DNA of 64,000 bases from Botryosphaeria dothidea (lineage: Eukaryota; Ascomycota; Dothideomycetes; Botryosphaeriales; Botryosphaeriaceae). A model generated the notes under the pieces. It was given only the letters and a program-made list of their open reading frames with translations. It was not told the DNA's origin and ran no database searches. Every line of letters starts with the position of its first letter. The stretch's first letter is position 1. The stretch covers positions 558,001 through 622,000 of the forward strand of contig WWBZ02000062.1 in the NCBI GenBank assembly GCA_011503125.2, given 5' to 3'. The translations under genes and the position numbers were made by a program. Positions 46,349-57,513 of the stretch are shown here, one piece after another.

Positions 46349-48572
46349 TCATGCAACCGCCGGCATGGTCGGAGTGGCGGGCATTTCGGGCGTGGCAGGA
46401 GCAGTGGGTCGCTTTTCGTGCTCCTCTACCCCCTGACCTCTGCAGAGTGGGCAGGAGTTACGTCCGGTTGTGAGCCACTAATTATGACGTCAGTGTCGAG
46501 CCACCATGTATGTAGAGTGCTGCACTTACCTGATCGATGCACTCCCGGTGGAAAAGATGCCCGCATTTGATCAACTTGCGGGCTTCTTCATCTGCCTGAT
46601 ATTCGCTTAGGCAAACGAGGCAGCGCTGATCAGACCCGATGGCAATAGTCTCTTCACCCTCGACAGCAGCGGCAACAAGATTCCCAGATTCTCCATCGAC
46701 CTGAGAGGCTTCCCGAACCACATACAGACCGCCCGCAGATGAAACGTCCGACTCGCTCGCGACTGGTGGTTTAGCAGGACCCAGGAGGGTTGAGAGCAGC
46801 ATCATATCTTCGTACGTGGGGGTATCTGTGAACAGACTGGGAGTAGTGAGAATGGGATGATTTTCCGGGTAGCTTCCGCCAAGGACGTAGATAATCCAAC
46901 TGCGAGGTCCTTCACCAGGAGCATGGTCAGGTTCAACGACACCGTTCCGCCGAGCGGAGCCAGCACCAAACCTAGTGTGATCAGACTCGCTCAGTCGACG
47001 CTGCCTAGCCGTTCTCAATTGATGAAGAGACCGTGGCTCTTCAGCGGGAGATTCAAGGCCAGAGTTCGTTCTTGCAGGAGTCCTCACGAAACTTCCACGG
47101 CGAGAAGACTCCGCAGATGGCAGTGCCGACGCATCTGAAGGTAGCGTAAAAGTTGGGGTAGTCGTTCCAGACGAGAAAGCAGAGAGACCGGCGGGAGTAG
47201 ATGGTGGAGGCCGAGGGCCAACATTGGTATCAGAGAGAGTTGAAAACGGCCTGGGACGCTCTGATGGCGAAGTCCGCTGGTGACGCTGGTTGTCATATGC
47301 TGAAGGGAACGTATTTATGCCTCCCATTGAAGCACGCCGGCGGTGACTAAACCTAGTTCCATTCTGAGGCTGTCGCAAGATTCCGTCAATGCTGGGTTCC
47401 GTCCCTGAAGCAACCGGAGTGGGAAAGCTAGAAAGAGCATCTAAAAATGGGGGGATATTGTCGTCATGTTGTGCGGTTCCGGTAGTATTAGGATTGATGG
47501 AGCGAATGCCAACTATTATGATGGGGACCATGCGGCTCTCCGAACCATCCTCATCGACGCGCTGCGCACTGGATGCATCGTCTGAGCCATCTGAGCTACC
47601 CGGGGGCCTAGTTGCAGCGTTTTCACGTCTTGTCCCAGTCGAAGAGCCAAATCTGAACATGCGGAAGAAATTCAGCGGAGCAGGCGGGCCGGGCTCATCC
47701 GCATCCACATCCATACCCGCTGTGTGGCCGCGGAGAGCAGATGCTATCCTGCCATTCTGCAAAGACTGGAGGAAACCATCAAACGTGCCATCTTCGTCAC
47801 CACCCACGAAGTTACGAGCCTCGGCACCGGCTCGGTGATCCTCGCCCATGAGCGTGGCGGCCGTGGCGGCCGCAGCAACCGACAAAAGGCGAGACAGCAT
47901 GGCAGCATTATCTTCGCCCTGGTTCAGCGGTGATCTTCTCCGGCGCAGCGAGTTTCTCACATTCCTCGCACTTCTCTCGGGAACCACGCTACCAGCAACA
48001 CGATCAAGGATGTTGTTCGACCGTTGCAAGGCCGTCTGTCGTTCGGCTTCAGCATCTTCGTCTCGTGCCTGAACAGTTGGCCCCGGCGGTAAGGACTCTG
48101 TTTCGACTGGTTCGGTAGTAATATCATCGAAATTAAGAGCACCGGCCAGCTCTGGCATCTGCAGGCGAGGCAGAGGCGAGCTAGGCGGGTCCGGCGAGGC
48201 AGATGAGACCTGAGCGGGCGGCCAGAAGGGCGAGGAGAAGCGGTGAGGATTCGTACGTGGCGGACGGTCGCGCGAGCGAGAGGACGAACGTGGCCGGCTG
48301 AGGATGCTTGATATTGAGGAGTGTGCGCGACTCAGCCTGGAGCGGCGGCGAAAGACGGCTTGGGGCGAGGCAGACGGGCCAGCATCTGAGCGATCGGAGC
48401 GGAGGCGGCTGAAGGAGAGGAAGCTGTGTGCGGAGGAGCGAGAGGTGGGCTGCGACTCGGGCGTCGAGGGGTCGTCGAGGGCGCGGGAGATATGGGGCGG
48501 TGTCGGTGAGGGCTGAGTGCTCCGCCGCCGCTCGGCCGGAGAGGACGCGCCGCGCGAGCTGCTCTGACCCAT
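46349..48572 (-). CDS. RING-H2 E3 ubiquitin ligase with N-myristoylation signal
   Basis: Two exons (48572-46530, 46477-46349, with a 52-nt intron) give 723 residues. The C-terminal RING has all eight ligands: Cys651, Cys654 (CLVCLSEY), Cys670, His672, His675, Cys678 (KCGHLFHRECIDQ), then, after the intron, WLTTGRNSCPLCRG with Cys690 and Cys693. The class is C3H2C3 (RING-H2), which recruits E2 enzymes for ubiquitin transfer. The splice falls between the sixth and seventh ligands. The protein begins MGQSSSRG, which fits the N-myristoylation pattern (Gly2, Ser6), so membrane attachment is likely. Most of the middle is Ser/Pro/Arg-rich and probably disordered. Two folded-looking segments are SWIIYVLGGSYPENHPIL and TYEDMMLLSTLLGPAKPP just before the RING. 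It is divergent from RRN11. Targets are unknown. Confidence 0.88.
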
Positions 48573-48910
48573 GGTGGCGTGGGAGAGGCGGAGGCCCGGA
48601 CTGGGTGAGCGGGCGAAGAATAGGTGGTGTGGAGGGGGAGGGACGGGGTGGTGGCCGGAAACGAGGGCGAGGCTCGTGGAGAGACGAGCATGCGGCGGCA
48701 GCGGTGATGACTGGCTCGGTGCGTGGCTGGCCACCACTTTAGACAAGTTTGGTGGGGAACGGCACCTCAGCAAACCGCAAGCGTGGCCGCGGCCCGCGCT
48801 CAGCCGGTGAGATGAGTGACGACTGTTCGCTGTGCTGTCTGGCCAAGGCGGCCTCTCCGCCGCTCATCTCCACCACCCCAGCAGTCTGCTCTTGCGCCTT
48901 GCTGCTTGCG
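48573..48910. promoter_or_regulatory. Bidirectional promoter region, RING ligase / RRN11
   Basis: Only 338 nt separate the two divergent start codons, so both promoters and leaders must share this space. Both reading frames extend without stops into the interval (no upstream stop before the chosen ATGs), which makes the starts slightly uncertain. Confidence 0.6.
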
Positions 48911-50182
48911 ATGCCTCCTGCGTCCCCATTCGCCGACCCGCGCAAGAGGACCCCGCGCAGCCAGAGCCTGCGCTCGAGCCTGCATCGCCAGATCCGGAAG
49001 CGCAAGCGTGACAGCGACGATGAAGGCGACGCGCACGAAGCAGAGGCTTCCGACGACGAAAGCTTTGCCGCTGGAACCGACGCCGCCTCGATGAGACCAA
49101 CCTCGTCCGCAATCACTACTCTGTCCGCCGCCAAAGCCCACCAGTTTCGCGTCGCCGGCCACGATCCCGACCGCCCGCTGCCATCGCCTCCGTTCCCTCA
49201 TGCGCCCGCCACTTCGCGCAGCGAGAAGAAGTTCACGCCTTCCCAGCTCCAGAGAGAATTGGCCTCCCTCAAGCCGCCGCTCTACATCCCGACCCTTTCA
49301 TCAGCTGCGCGGCTCCCCCAGTCCTCGTCCCACGAAGGGAACCACTTGCGCAAACATGTTATCCAGCAAACAATGGAGGTCTTGCACTATTGTTTGTTGC
49401 GCGGGGACTACCAGCGGGCAGGCCATGCGTGGAAGCTGATAATGAGTCTCGGCCGCGGTAGCACGAAAATCGACGAGAGGGCGCATTCGAGATGGGGCAT
49501 TGCAGCAGAATTGCATCTACACGCGAAACCGAGTGTCGATACGTCAGGTGCGCAACTGTCAAAAGTAGATGATGCAATGTTTTCGGAAGAAGGCTTCAAG
49601 GCCGCCCGGATGTATTACGAAAGACTCATCCTCGAACATCCCTACCAACAGAGCCACCCCAGGGCCACCAGCGCCCTGACATTCTACCCAGCAATGTTTA
49701 GTTTGTGGATTTACGAGGTATCCCAGGCTTCACGCACTGCTCTGGCTGCCGCTGAAAACACTGACTCGCCTGAGAACGAGGGTGGCTCTGAAGACGTATC
49801 AGATTCCGAAGATTCCCCAAATAGGCATGTCTCAAGGCGCGAAGCCCGCATTTTGGCTGCCAGGACTGATGAGCTCCGCCGTGCTCGGGAAATCGCGGCC
49901 CGGCTCGACGATCTGCTGTCTTCTCCCCACTACGACAAACGCCCAGATCTTCTGCATCTACGTGGCATGATCGCTGTTTGGGTTGGCGACCTCGTGACGC
50001 AGGTTCACCAATCAGAAAGGATTATTGATGGCGAAACTGTGTCCGAAGAAGTCTCTGAGAGAGACGATGCAGAGAGAGCTGAGCAGTTATCAAAAGCCAA
50101 GGATCTTTTTCAACGCGCAAAAGCCCACGGCGGTCGTCTTAGTGAAGGCGCAACACAAATCCTGGACGCTGTCGACGATTGA
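48911..50182 (+). CDS. RRN11: RRN11-like RNA polymerase I core-factor subunit
   Basis: A single exon encodes 423 residues from ATG 48911 (MPPASPFADPRKRTPRSQS). An in-frame earlier GTG-type extension exists but has no ATG giving a better fit. Rrn11 is part of the core factor that brings RNA polymerase I to the rDNA promoter. The fungal family is recognised by the basic start LRSSLHRQIRKRKRDSDDEG, then QRELASLKPPLYIPTLSSA and the TPR-like helix pairs around MEVLHYCLLRGDYQRAGHAW and IDERAHSRWGIAAELHLH. ARMYYERLILEHPYQQSHP, FYPAMFSLWIYEV and a C-terminal helix with AKDLFQRAKAHGG follow. An acidic insert (ENEGGSEDVSDSEDSP) interrupts the repeat region. The family call rests on these motifs from memory of other fungal Rrn11 proteins. 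Confidence 0.82.
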   Translation: MPPASPFADPRKRTPRSQSLRSSLHRQIRKRKRDSDDEGDAHEAEASDDESFAAGTDAASMRPTSSAITTLSAAKAHQFRVAGHDPDRPLPSPPFPHAPATSRSEKKFTPSQLQRELASLKPPLYIPTLSSAARLPQSSSHEGNHLRKHVIQQTMEVLHYCLLRGDYQRAGHAWKLIMSLGRGSTKIDERAHSRWGIAAELHLHAKPSVDTSGAQLSKVDDAMFSEEGFKAARMYYERLILEHPYQQSHPRATSALTFYPAMFSLWIYEVSQASRTALAAAENTDSPENEGGSEDVSDSEDSPNRHVSRREARILAARTDELRRAREIAARLDDLLSSPHYDKRPDLLHLRGMIAVWVGDLVTQVHQSERIIDGETVSEEVSERDDAERAEQLSKAKDLFQRAKAHGGRLSEGATQILDAVDD

Positions 50183-51634
50183 ACCGCAGCTGTACTGAAT
50201 GGTGTTGACTAAAAAAAGGAAGAGAAAATAAACAAGACGAGGGGCATCATCGGAATGAGCAAGGCTCATGAACGCGTCCTTTCCCGACTGCTGACCATTC
50301 TGGAGACTAATATTTGATCCAGTCATAGAAGATGCGGATTACCATGTTGGTGCCACAGACGCCCAGCGCTGAGAACGAACCATATTTGAGCAATCCAGAA
50401 GATCGATACTGAGACTATTGGAGTCAATATATTCGTCAGTAAGTTGACGGATGTTGACCTCAGCAAGCAAAATCCTACACGAAGACTGGCGAAAATCTAT
50501 TCCCGCTCCGTTGAATCCAGTGATACGACATCGAGCGGCAAGACTGCCGAGAGATGCAATGGCCCCAAAAGCCGACTGCGTTAGCGCGAATGTCGCTGGC
50601 CAGGTTACGGAAGCGTTTGGTCCGTCGTTACGTGTGTGGAACACATGGACACTTCCGCCTCTTGAGTCGTTGGATGTGGGTGGCTGGTGCCTATCTCTGA
50701 TAGTGAAACATGACCTGTCAGCGTACATGCTTTTGCGACATTCCTTTCAGCTATCAACGTGAGACGGCACAGGAAACAGGATCAAAGCGGGCTTGTTCCG
50801 TACTTGCATGAGGACACCCTGCCATGAAACAGAGCAACTGACCAATGTAGCTGAAGAGCGTTTCAGACAATTATCCACTACTTTCAGCTACTCGTCCAAG
50901 CTGTATAGATAGCACCAGGCTTACGTTCTGCGGGAATTTTGTAGTGTAGATGCATATGAAAACTCCCGTTTTCCAAAAATGCCGTGGGCAGTGGATACTA
51001 ATGGTACTTTGCTCTTTCATTCAGGTGTTGACGTATCATTTCTTATAGGTGCCAACTAGAATAAAATCCCATAGAACATTCGTTGCTATGCATTCATAAT
51101 GTTGTCAAGTTCAAAGTTGAAGCATTTAACGGGCACAAAGCGGCGGCGTTGGCGCACTTGCATCCATTCCGGTTATATGCATCAAGCTATGCATAGTTCC
51201 GCTGCCACCCGCCTAGAGACGCATTTTGCAAACGCCGTAAGCGGAAACTGTAGATGGCAAATGGATGACGGAATGCGGCGAGTTGACTTGGTGCCTTAGG
51301 CATGCGGGCGTGCGGCACGCCGCTCGTGCACGTACCACATCGGAGCGGGCGCTGAATTTCCGCCCGGCCTGTAAACAAACAGGATAGGATGTCGCGAACC
51401 GCGACACGCTCCGCCTCACCTCGCCGCTCTACTAACCACCAGGCGCCTATCTAACCTGCCATACTCTCCGCCTGGATTCCTCTTCTTCCTCTCACTTTTT
51501 GGCGGCTCTCCTGGTTGAAGTGAGGCCGACAGTACATCCGCGCCGTTGCGCCGCTCTGTTAGGCGCTCTTTGCGACCGCTCCAGTTCTTCTTTTCTTTCT
51601 TTTCCTTGCAGATACCCCTTCCGATACCTTCGCA
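50183..51634. other. Intergenic region and TOP2 promoter
   Basis: About 1.45 kb between RRN11 and TOP2, both rightward. The right-hand end is pyrimidine-rich (around 51480-51615), as expected for a leader just before ATG. No gene is recognised in the rest. Confidence 0.5.
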
Positions 51635-54600
51635 ATGTCGTCCGACGAGGAATCGGCCTTCGAAATCTCCGATGGCTCCGACTTCGAGGTGCCCAAGAAG
51701 GCAGCCGCAAAACCCGCGCCCAAGAAGCCCGCCGCCCCGAAACGCGCGCCGAAGAAGAAGGAACCTCTACAACCGGTACACAACGACAGTTTCGTCCGTG
51801 ACGACGACGATACCATCATGAGCGATACCTCACCTGTGGTGGCGAAGGCATCCAAGGCCGCGGCAGGCAGCGCGACCGACAAGTACCAGCGACTCACCCA
51901 GCTGGAGCACATCATCAAGCGTCCGGACACCTACATTGGCTCTGTAGAGCGCGACCAGAAGCACATGTGGGTTTTCAACTCCACTACCGAGTCCATGGAA
52001 ATGCGCGAAGTGAGCTTCGTGCCCGGTCTGTACAAGATCTTCGACGAGATCTTGGTCAACGCCGCCGACAACAAGCAGAACGATAAGAACATGAACGAAA
52101 TGAGGGTCAAGATTGACCGCGTCACCGGAGAAATCAGCGTGAGGAACAACGGCAAGGGTATTCCTATCGAGATTCACAGCGTATGTACTCCGGAACCGAG
52201 CTATCTGATATATTACTGACAGCCTTTGCAGAAGGAAGGCATCTACATCCCGGAGCTAATTTTTGGTCACCTTCTTACCTCCTCTAACTACGATGATAAC
52301 CAGCAAAAGGTTACTGGTGGCCGCAACGGTTACGGTGCAAAGCTGTGCAACATTTTCAGTACTGAGTTCTCCCTGGAAACCGTCGACTCTCGCGTGGGAA
52401 AGAAGTACAAACAAACCTGGACCGACAACATGGCAAAGTGTGGCAAGGCAAAGATTACGTCACACAAGAGCGACGATTACACCATGGTCAGCTTCAAGCC
52501 CGACTATGCAAAGTTTGGCATGGATGGCATCGACGATGACTTCGAGGCTCTCGCGAAGCGCCGCGTCTACGATCTTGCAGGCACATGTAAAGGTGTGAAG
52601 GTGTACCTCAACGGCGAGCGCATCAAGATCAAGAACTTCAAGGACTACATGAAGATGTACACCAAAGCCATCAAATCCGAACAAGTTGCTAGCGGGGCCA
52701 GCGGAGAGGTGGAAAAGGAAGTAATCCTTACGGACAACCCGGACGAACGCTGGGAGATTGGATTCGCGGTGTCCGATGGCTCGTTCCAGCAGGTTTCTTT
52801 TGTGAACTCCATCGCAACGACATCCGGCGGCTCGCACGTTGGCTACATTGCCGACCAAATCGTCACCAAACTGACGGATATCATTAAAAAGAAGAACAAG
52901 GGTGGTTTCCAGCTGAAACCGCAGCATCTCAAGAATCACATTTTCCTCTTCGTTAACTGTCAGATTGTCAACCCCGCATTCACCTCGCAGACGAAGGAGC
53001 AAATGACCACCAAGGTCAGCCAGTTTGGAAGCAAGTGCACCGTTTCCGATAATTTCCTAAAGGCCATTGCCAAGACGGACGTTGTTACCAACATTCTGCA
53101 CTTTGCTCAGCAAAAGGCCGACCAAGTTCTGAAGAAGTCTGATGGCTCTAAACGAATGCGTATGAACCACTCGAAACTCACGGATGCCAACAAGGCCGGC
53201 ACCAAGGATGGCTACAAGTGCACCTTGATTCTGACGGAAGGTGACTCGGCTAGTCTGCTCGCTCTGACTGGACGTGCCACAGTCGACCCGGATCTTTTCG
53301 GCGTTTTCCCATTGCGAGGAAAGATGCTCAACGTTCGTGACGCCTCTATCGACCAGATTTCTAAGAACCAGGAGATCCAAAATATCAAGAAGTTCATCGG
53401 ACTGCAGCACAAGAAGGAATATACGGATACCAAGAGCCTTCGGTACGGTCACATCATGATCATGACCGATCAGGATCACGATGGCAGTCATATCAAGGGC
53501 CTCCTCATCAACTTCTTGCAAGTCCAGTTTCCTAGTCTGCTCAAGATCGAGGGTTTCCTGCTAGAGTTCATCACACCAATTGTGAAGGTTTGGAAGGGTG
53601 ACCCCAAGCATCCGAAGCAGCTCAAGTCATTCTTCACCATGCCTGAGTACGAGGAGTGGAAGAAGGACCCTACTCACCAAAAGGGTTGGGACCACAAGTA
53701 CTACAAGGGTCTGGGTACCAGCAAGCCTGAAGATGCTGTTGAGTACTTCCAGGACCTGGATAAACACTTGAAGGAGTTCCATACGATGAAGGATCAGGAG
53801 GCGGAGCTTATCGACCTTGCTTTCTCCAAGAAGAAAGCCGATGCGCGTAAGGAATGGCTTCGCAACTTCGTTCCGGGTACTTACCTGGACATGTCGGCCC
53901 CAAAGATCTCATACGAAGACTTCGTCAATAAGGAGCTCATCCTGTTCAGTATGGTTGACAACTTGCGTTCAATTCCCTCTGTAATCGATGGTTTCAAGCC
54001 AGGTCAACGCAAGGTGCTCTACACTTGCTTCAAGAGGAACCTGAAAAAGGACATCAAGGTCAACGAACTTGCCGGCTTCGTTGGAGGTCTAACCAACTAC
54101 GCCTACGGTGATGCCTCGCTTCAGCAGACGATTGTTGGCCTGGCGCAGAACTTCGTCGGCTCCAATAACATCAATCTCCTCGAGCCCAGCGGTAACTTTG
54201 GTTCTCGTATTCAGGGCGGTAGCGATGCTGCCAGTGCTCGTTACATTTACACGCGGCTTTCTCCGCTTGCACGTAAAGTCTTCCACGTTGCGGATGAGGC
54301 GCTCCTCGAGCACGATCAAGATGATGGCAAGCCAATCGAGCCAACCATGTACGTTCCTGTCCTTCCGATGATCCTCGTCAACGGCGCGGACGGTATTGGC
54401 ACTGGTTGGAGCTCCTCGATTCCCAACTATAACCCGAAAGAGATCGTCGAGAACTTGAAGCGCAGGATGGCTGGCGGCTCGAAGGATGACATGGTTCGCA
54501 TGATGCCCTGGTTCAAGAACTGGGATGGTACTATCGAAGACATGGGTGGTGACCGCTACAAGTTCACCGGCAAGATCTTGCAGACAGGAGATCTTGAGGT

Positions 54601-56856
54601 AGAGATTTCAGAGTTGCCCATTCGCGTCTGGACCCAAGACTTCAAAGACAAGCTTGAAGAGATCATCAAGGGCGAGAAGACAACCTCTTTCATCAAGGAT
54701 TACAATGAATATCACACCTTGACCAAGGTCCGCTTCGTAATCAAGATGTCCGATGCCAAGGCAATGGCGACGGCTCTTGAAATGGGCCTCGAGGAGCGCT
54801 TCAAGCTGTACAAGTCCATGGCAACTTCCAACCTTGTCGCCTTCGACGCTCAGGGCCGCATCCATAAGTATGCTACCGAACTGGATATCCTGGAGGAGTT
54901 CTACATTCTTCGACTTAAGTACTATGAGAAGCGGAAGCAGAGCCTGCTTGACGAGATGAACAGGGAGTTGGAAAAGCTGAGTAACCAATCTCGGTTCATC
55001 AAAATGATCATCGATGGCAAGCTTACGGTATCGAAGAAGAAGAAGGCTGTCTTGGTCACGGAACTCAAGAAGCTGGGTTTTAAGCCCATCCCAAAGAATG
55101 AAGCGAAGAAGCAGGGCGAGGAGGAAGAGTTCTTGGAGGAGGACGAGGACACCGATGAACCAGGCGCCAACGACTATGATTACCTGCTCGGTATGGCTAT
55201 CTGGTCGCTCACTCAGGAGCGCGTCGAGAAACTTCTCAAGCAAATTGGCGATAAGGAGGTGGAGATTGACATTCTCCTCCAGAAATCACCCAAGGATCTC
55301 TGGTCGGAAGATCTCGACGCTTTTGTCGAGGAGTACGAAAACGTGCTCGCCTTCGAGGCAAATGAGGCGAAGAAGGGCCGCGGCAAGGGCCGTCGCGCTT
55401 CAGCTAAGCTACGCATCGGTGCCGGCGGTAAGGGTGGTAAGAAGCGTAAGGCGGATGACAGCGATGCCGAAAGCGATGAAGACTTCGCGATCAGCAAACC
55501 CAAGAAGAAGGCTGCGCAGAAGCCAAAGCAGAGCGGTCTGTTGGCAAGCTACGCAGCCAAGTACGATGACAGTGTCTTGACCAAAGGAAAAGACAAGGAG
55601 AAGGAAAAGGCTGCTGCAAGACCTGCTGAGACCAAGTCAAAGGCAGCACTGCCTAAGTCCAACCTCCTCACAAGCTATCTGTCAAAGCACGGCAAAGCGA
55701 CTGAGAAGGATGACTCAGACTCAGTCATGGAGATGGATGATGTCCCAAGTGTTGTAGACGGGGACAAATCGGATGCGACAGAAACTGTAAGTTCCGGAGA
55801 ATCTCAACCCCTCACAGCTGAAAGCATATACTGACCGACCTACAGGCTGCTACGGCCGCAGCCAAGAGCAAAACTAAGGCTCCCAACGGCACCAAGGCTA
55901 CGTCCAAGGCTAAGAAGGCGTCTGACTTTGATGAAGATAGCGATGAAGTCTTTGAGGATGCCTCCTCAAAACCTGCAGCTAAGACTACTAAGGCTGCTGC
56001 CAAGTCCAAGAAGACTGTGGTCAGTGATGAGAGTGACGACCTTCTATCAGATGCTCCTGCGAAGCCTGCGGCTAAAGCTACGAAGCCTGCCGCGAAGTCC
56101 AAGAAGGCTGTCGTTAGTGATGAGAGCGACGACGAAGATGTCTTCGTGGAGGTCGCAAAGGAGACGAAGGCAGAGACAACACGCAAACCTCGCGCTGCTG
56201 CTGCCAAGAAGAAGGCGACCTATGTCCTCTCGGATTCAGAAAGCGACGAGGAAATGGCAGACGACGGTCTCGGCGATGTCAGCAGCTTGGTCAAGGGCAT
56301 CAACGGTCCGTCCGAGGCTTCTGGCCGACAGCTCTTCTCGGCTTCGAAGTCGCGGGCCAAGGGCGCTGGACTCTCTACAGTTGCAGTTGGCAGGACCAGG
56401 CCGTCCCTTGAAGATTCGGACCACGAGGAGTCTCAGACAGACTATACGATGCTTGCGCCCCAGCCTTCTCCGCAGAGACAGATTCCACGCACTGCCAACG
56501 ACACTAGGCTGTCGGACGACAGCGATGTCGACATGGAGGATCACCCGCCGGCGAAGGCTGCAGCGAAGCCACGCGCCAGACCTGCGGCAAGCAAGACTAC
56601 GGCAGCAAAGACGAAGGCTAGCGCATCGAAGGCCGCATCGAAGGCTCCCGAGAAGGCTCTTGAGAAGCCCAAGGCGCTGAGTCCGGCTGCGAAGGCCTAC
56701 GCTAGGGGACGTCCAGCTCGTGCGGCGGCGGCGAAGAAGTATGTCGTCGAGGACGACGACGATGAGGACGAAGACGATGAGGACGAAGACGAGGACGAGG
56801 ACGCCTCGGAGGCCAGCGAGGCTAGTGAGGACGACTTTGATGAGGATAGCGAGTAG
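51635..56856 (+). CDS. TOP2: DNA topoisomerase II
   Basis: Three exons (51635-52180, 52232-55786, 55846-56856) give 1703 residues. This type IIA topoisomerase passes one duplex through another using ATP and is essential for chromosome segregation. The N-terminal acidic/basic tail is followed by the GHKL ATPase (RPDTYIGSVERDQ, FDEILVNAADNKQ, NNGKGIPI, VTGGRNGYGAKL). The TOPRIM domain has LTEGDSASLLALTG (Glu518) and MTDQDHDGSHIKGLL. The cleavage domain has DAASARYIYTRLSP with catalytic Tyr853, and IPNYNPKEIVENLKRRM follows. The C-terminal ~480 residues are a low-complexity Lys/Ala/Asp/Glu domain ending in an Asp/Glu run (DDDDEDEDDEDEDED), a nuclear regulatory tail. Exon 2's frame runs 48 nt into intron 2 before a stop, so unspliced intron 2 would give a shortened tail. 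All core motifs are intact. Confidence 0.98.
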
Positions 56857-57513
56857 GCGGGCAGCACTTGTTACGCTTTCTGGAAGATGGTTATGGGGTT
56901 ATTTGCTTGGAGTTCAGGTCTCTGGGAATACAGAGCAGGCTGGCGTTGCTGGGGAAATGAGAACACGACAGGCAGCCATGGTCGGCCAAGTCAGATTCAG
57001 TTCCAGTGAAGTTGCTTTCTTTTCAGCTCTTTCTAGCTCAGTAGCAATCATGGTTTAAGTGAGAAGAACAGAACATACTGAAGTAGTTGCGTGACGGTGA
57101 TGTCCAGACTATTCTCTGAACAAATGCTACATTTGGTAGGCACAGGTTACCGAGGATTGCGGAGTTAAGGTCGGGCCGGGTTCGGCGCATGATCGGATTG
57201 TTAGCCCTAGTGCAGTGCGGGAGATGCCGCTCGCGGGTTTGTACAGTGTGCTGCTGCTCCATCACCATCACCATCTGCTGCACTCTGCCCTTGTGCGGAC
57301 CGCCCCGACCGCTGCCGTCATCCGTTCCAATTGCGCCACCTCTTTTCTTCAGCTGATCCTTTTTTTCCTGACGCGCTGATTGCACAACCCCGCCTGCGAA
57401 CCCCGTCCACCCTGCAGTTCGGCTTGGGGCGTCGGTCAGCAGTGAAGCCAGCTTTCCACGGCAGCTTGTGTGTTTGAGCTTGGTCTACCAGCCTTTCAAG
57501 ATTACAGCGCATT
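56857..57513. other. Intergenic region, TOP2 to SDS3-like gene
   Basis: 657 nt containing the TOP2 3' flank and the promoter of the next gene. CATCACCAT repeats occur near 57260. No gene seen. Confidence 0.5.
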
